Source of the DNA: an uncultured Alcaligenaceae bacterium
GTDB taxonomy: Bacteria; Pseudomonadota; Gammaproteobacteria; Burkholderiales; Burkholderiaceae_B
Reading direction: 5' to 3'
DNA: 7,229 bases
NCBI GenBank assembly: GCA_937897265.1
Contig: CALCPT010000619.1
Span: forward strand, 1-7,229
Positions 6,795 to 7,229 of this stretch are shown one piece after another; the first letter of the stretch is position 1; each line of letters begins with the position of its first letter. The translations under genes were made by a program, and so were the position numbers. The notes under the pieces are model-generated. The model saw only the letters and a program-made list of their open reading frames with translations. It did no database searches and had not been told where the DNA came from.

Positions 6795-7229
6795 TTACAG
6801 CGCACCGTAAGAGTGAAGCCCTGACAAGAACATATTAACCCCCAAAAAGGCGAAGCCTGTCACCAGCAAACCGACTAGCGCCCAATAGGCGGCCATCGTG
6901 CCACGCAGGCCTTTCATCAGGCGCAAATGCAGCCACGCGGCGTAGTTCAGCCACACAATTAACGCCCAGGTTTCTTTTGGATCCCACTGCCAATATGCAC
7001 CCCAGGCATCGGCGGCCCACAAGGCGCCCAAAATAGTGGCTACCGTAAAGAAAGCAAACCCGATCGCAATGGCCCGATACATGATGTCGTCAAGCACCTC
7101 AAACGAGGGCAGGCGCTCACCGATTGGACGGCGAAACAACAAAATCGTGCCGACAATCAGGGCGCCGATGCCGAAGTACAACATCCAAGTGGCCGACACG
7201 TCTTTACTACCAAAAATCATGGGCTCACC
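6795..7229 (-). CDS. ccsB: Cytochrome c biogenesis protein CcsB (CcsA family), C-terminal part (5' end outside window)
   Basis: Haem-handling subunit of the System II (Ccs) cytochrome c synthetase. With the ResB-type partner it delivers haem across the inner membrane and attaches it to apocytochromes c in the periplasm. About 145 residues are present and the frame is open to the right edge; the ATG at 7220 is internal, since full proteins are about 300-400 residues. Residues are numbered from that Met. The family hallmark is the tryptophan-rich WWD motif WGAYWQWDPKE (73-83), continuing to TWALIVWLNYAAWLHLRL with conserved H98. The C-terminal signature GVNMFLSGLHSYG supplies the periplasmic haem-ligand His136. 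Helices lie at about 11-29, 48-70, 84-101 and 110-130. Naming follows the proteobacterial convention; some databases call this protein CcsA or ResC. The stop (6797-6795) is followed by the perfect inverted repeat. The ResB partner would be expected further right, outside the window. Confidence 0.93.
   Translation of the reverse strand, partial: GEPMIFGSKDVSATWMLYFGIGALIVGTILLFRRPIGERLPSFEVLDDIMYRAIAIGFAFFTVATILGALWAADAWGAYWQWDPKETWALIVWLNYAAWLHLRLMKGLRGTMAAYWALVGLLVTGFAFLGVNMFLSGLHSYGAL

Overview
The window looks like an ordinary chromosomal core region of a betaproteobacterium of the order Burkholderiales, most likely the family Alcaligenaceae. The gene order mrcA - cyaY - lptM - lysA next to a System II cytochrome c biogenesis gene is, from memory, a recurring Burkholderiales arrangement, and the LysA N-terminus resembles Bordetella-type LysA. 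Base composition appears to be near half GC by eye, lower than in Bordetella, so a related genus of lower GC is plausible. This is inference, not a database result.

Layout. Bases 1-1412 (+) hold the 3' part of a class A penicillin-binding protein gene (mrcA), cut by the left edge. Its stop codon overlaps that of cyaY (frataxin homologue, minus strand). cyaY is divergent from lptM, a small lipoprotein of the LPS-export machinery, with only 32 bp between the chosen starts. lptM is followed on the same strand by lysA (diaminopimelate decarboxylase). From 3421 to the right edge all genes are on the minus strand. In transcription order these are the 3' part of ccsB (cytochrome c synthetase subunit, cut by the right edge), an MFS transporter, a ten-helix DMT/EamA transporter and a histone-deacetylase-fold acetylpolyamine amidohydrolase-like enzyme. 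lysA and the amidohydrolase gene converge with 12 bp between their stops.

How the genes relate. mrcA, lptM and lysA all serve the envelope: murein polymerisation, LPS-translocon assembly, and the last step of lysine synthesis, which consumes the murein precursor meso-DAP. cyaY (iron-sulfur/iron homeostasis) and ccsB (haem attachment to c-type cytochromes) serve redox-protein biogenesis. The two transporters and the amidohydrolase form a possible accessory unit with no assigned substrate. A polyamine or other amide link is only a hypothesis.

No gene-free stretch exceeds about 110 bases. The gaps hold one perfect 21-bp inverted repeat (6752-6772), one weak terminator-like hairpin (5471-5493) and a 108-bp lptM-lysA gap open in frame on both strands. 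I see no tRNA, rRNA, CRISPR array, insertion sequence or phage gene, and no convincing previously undescribed system.
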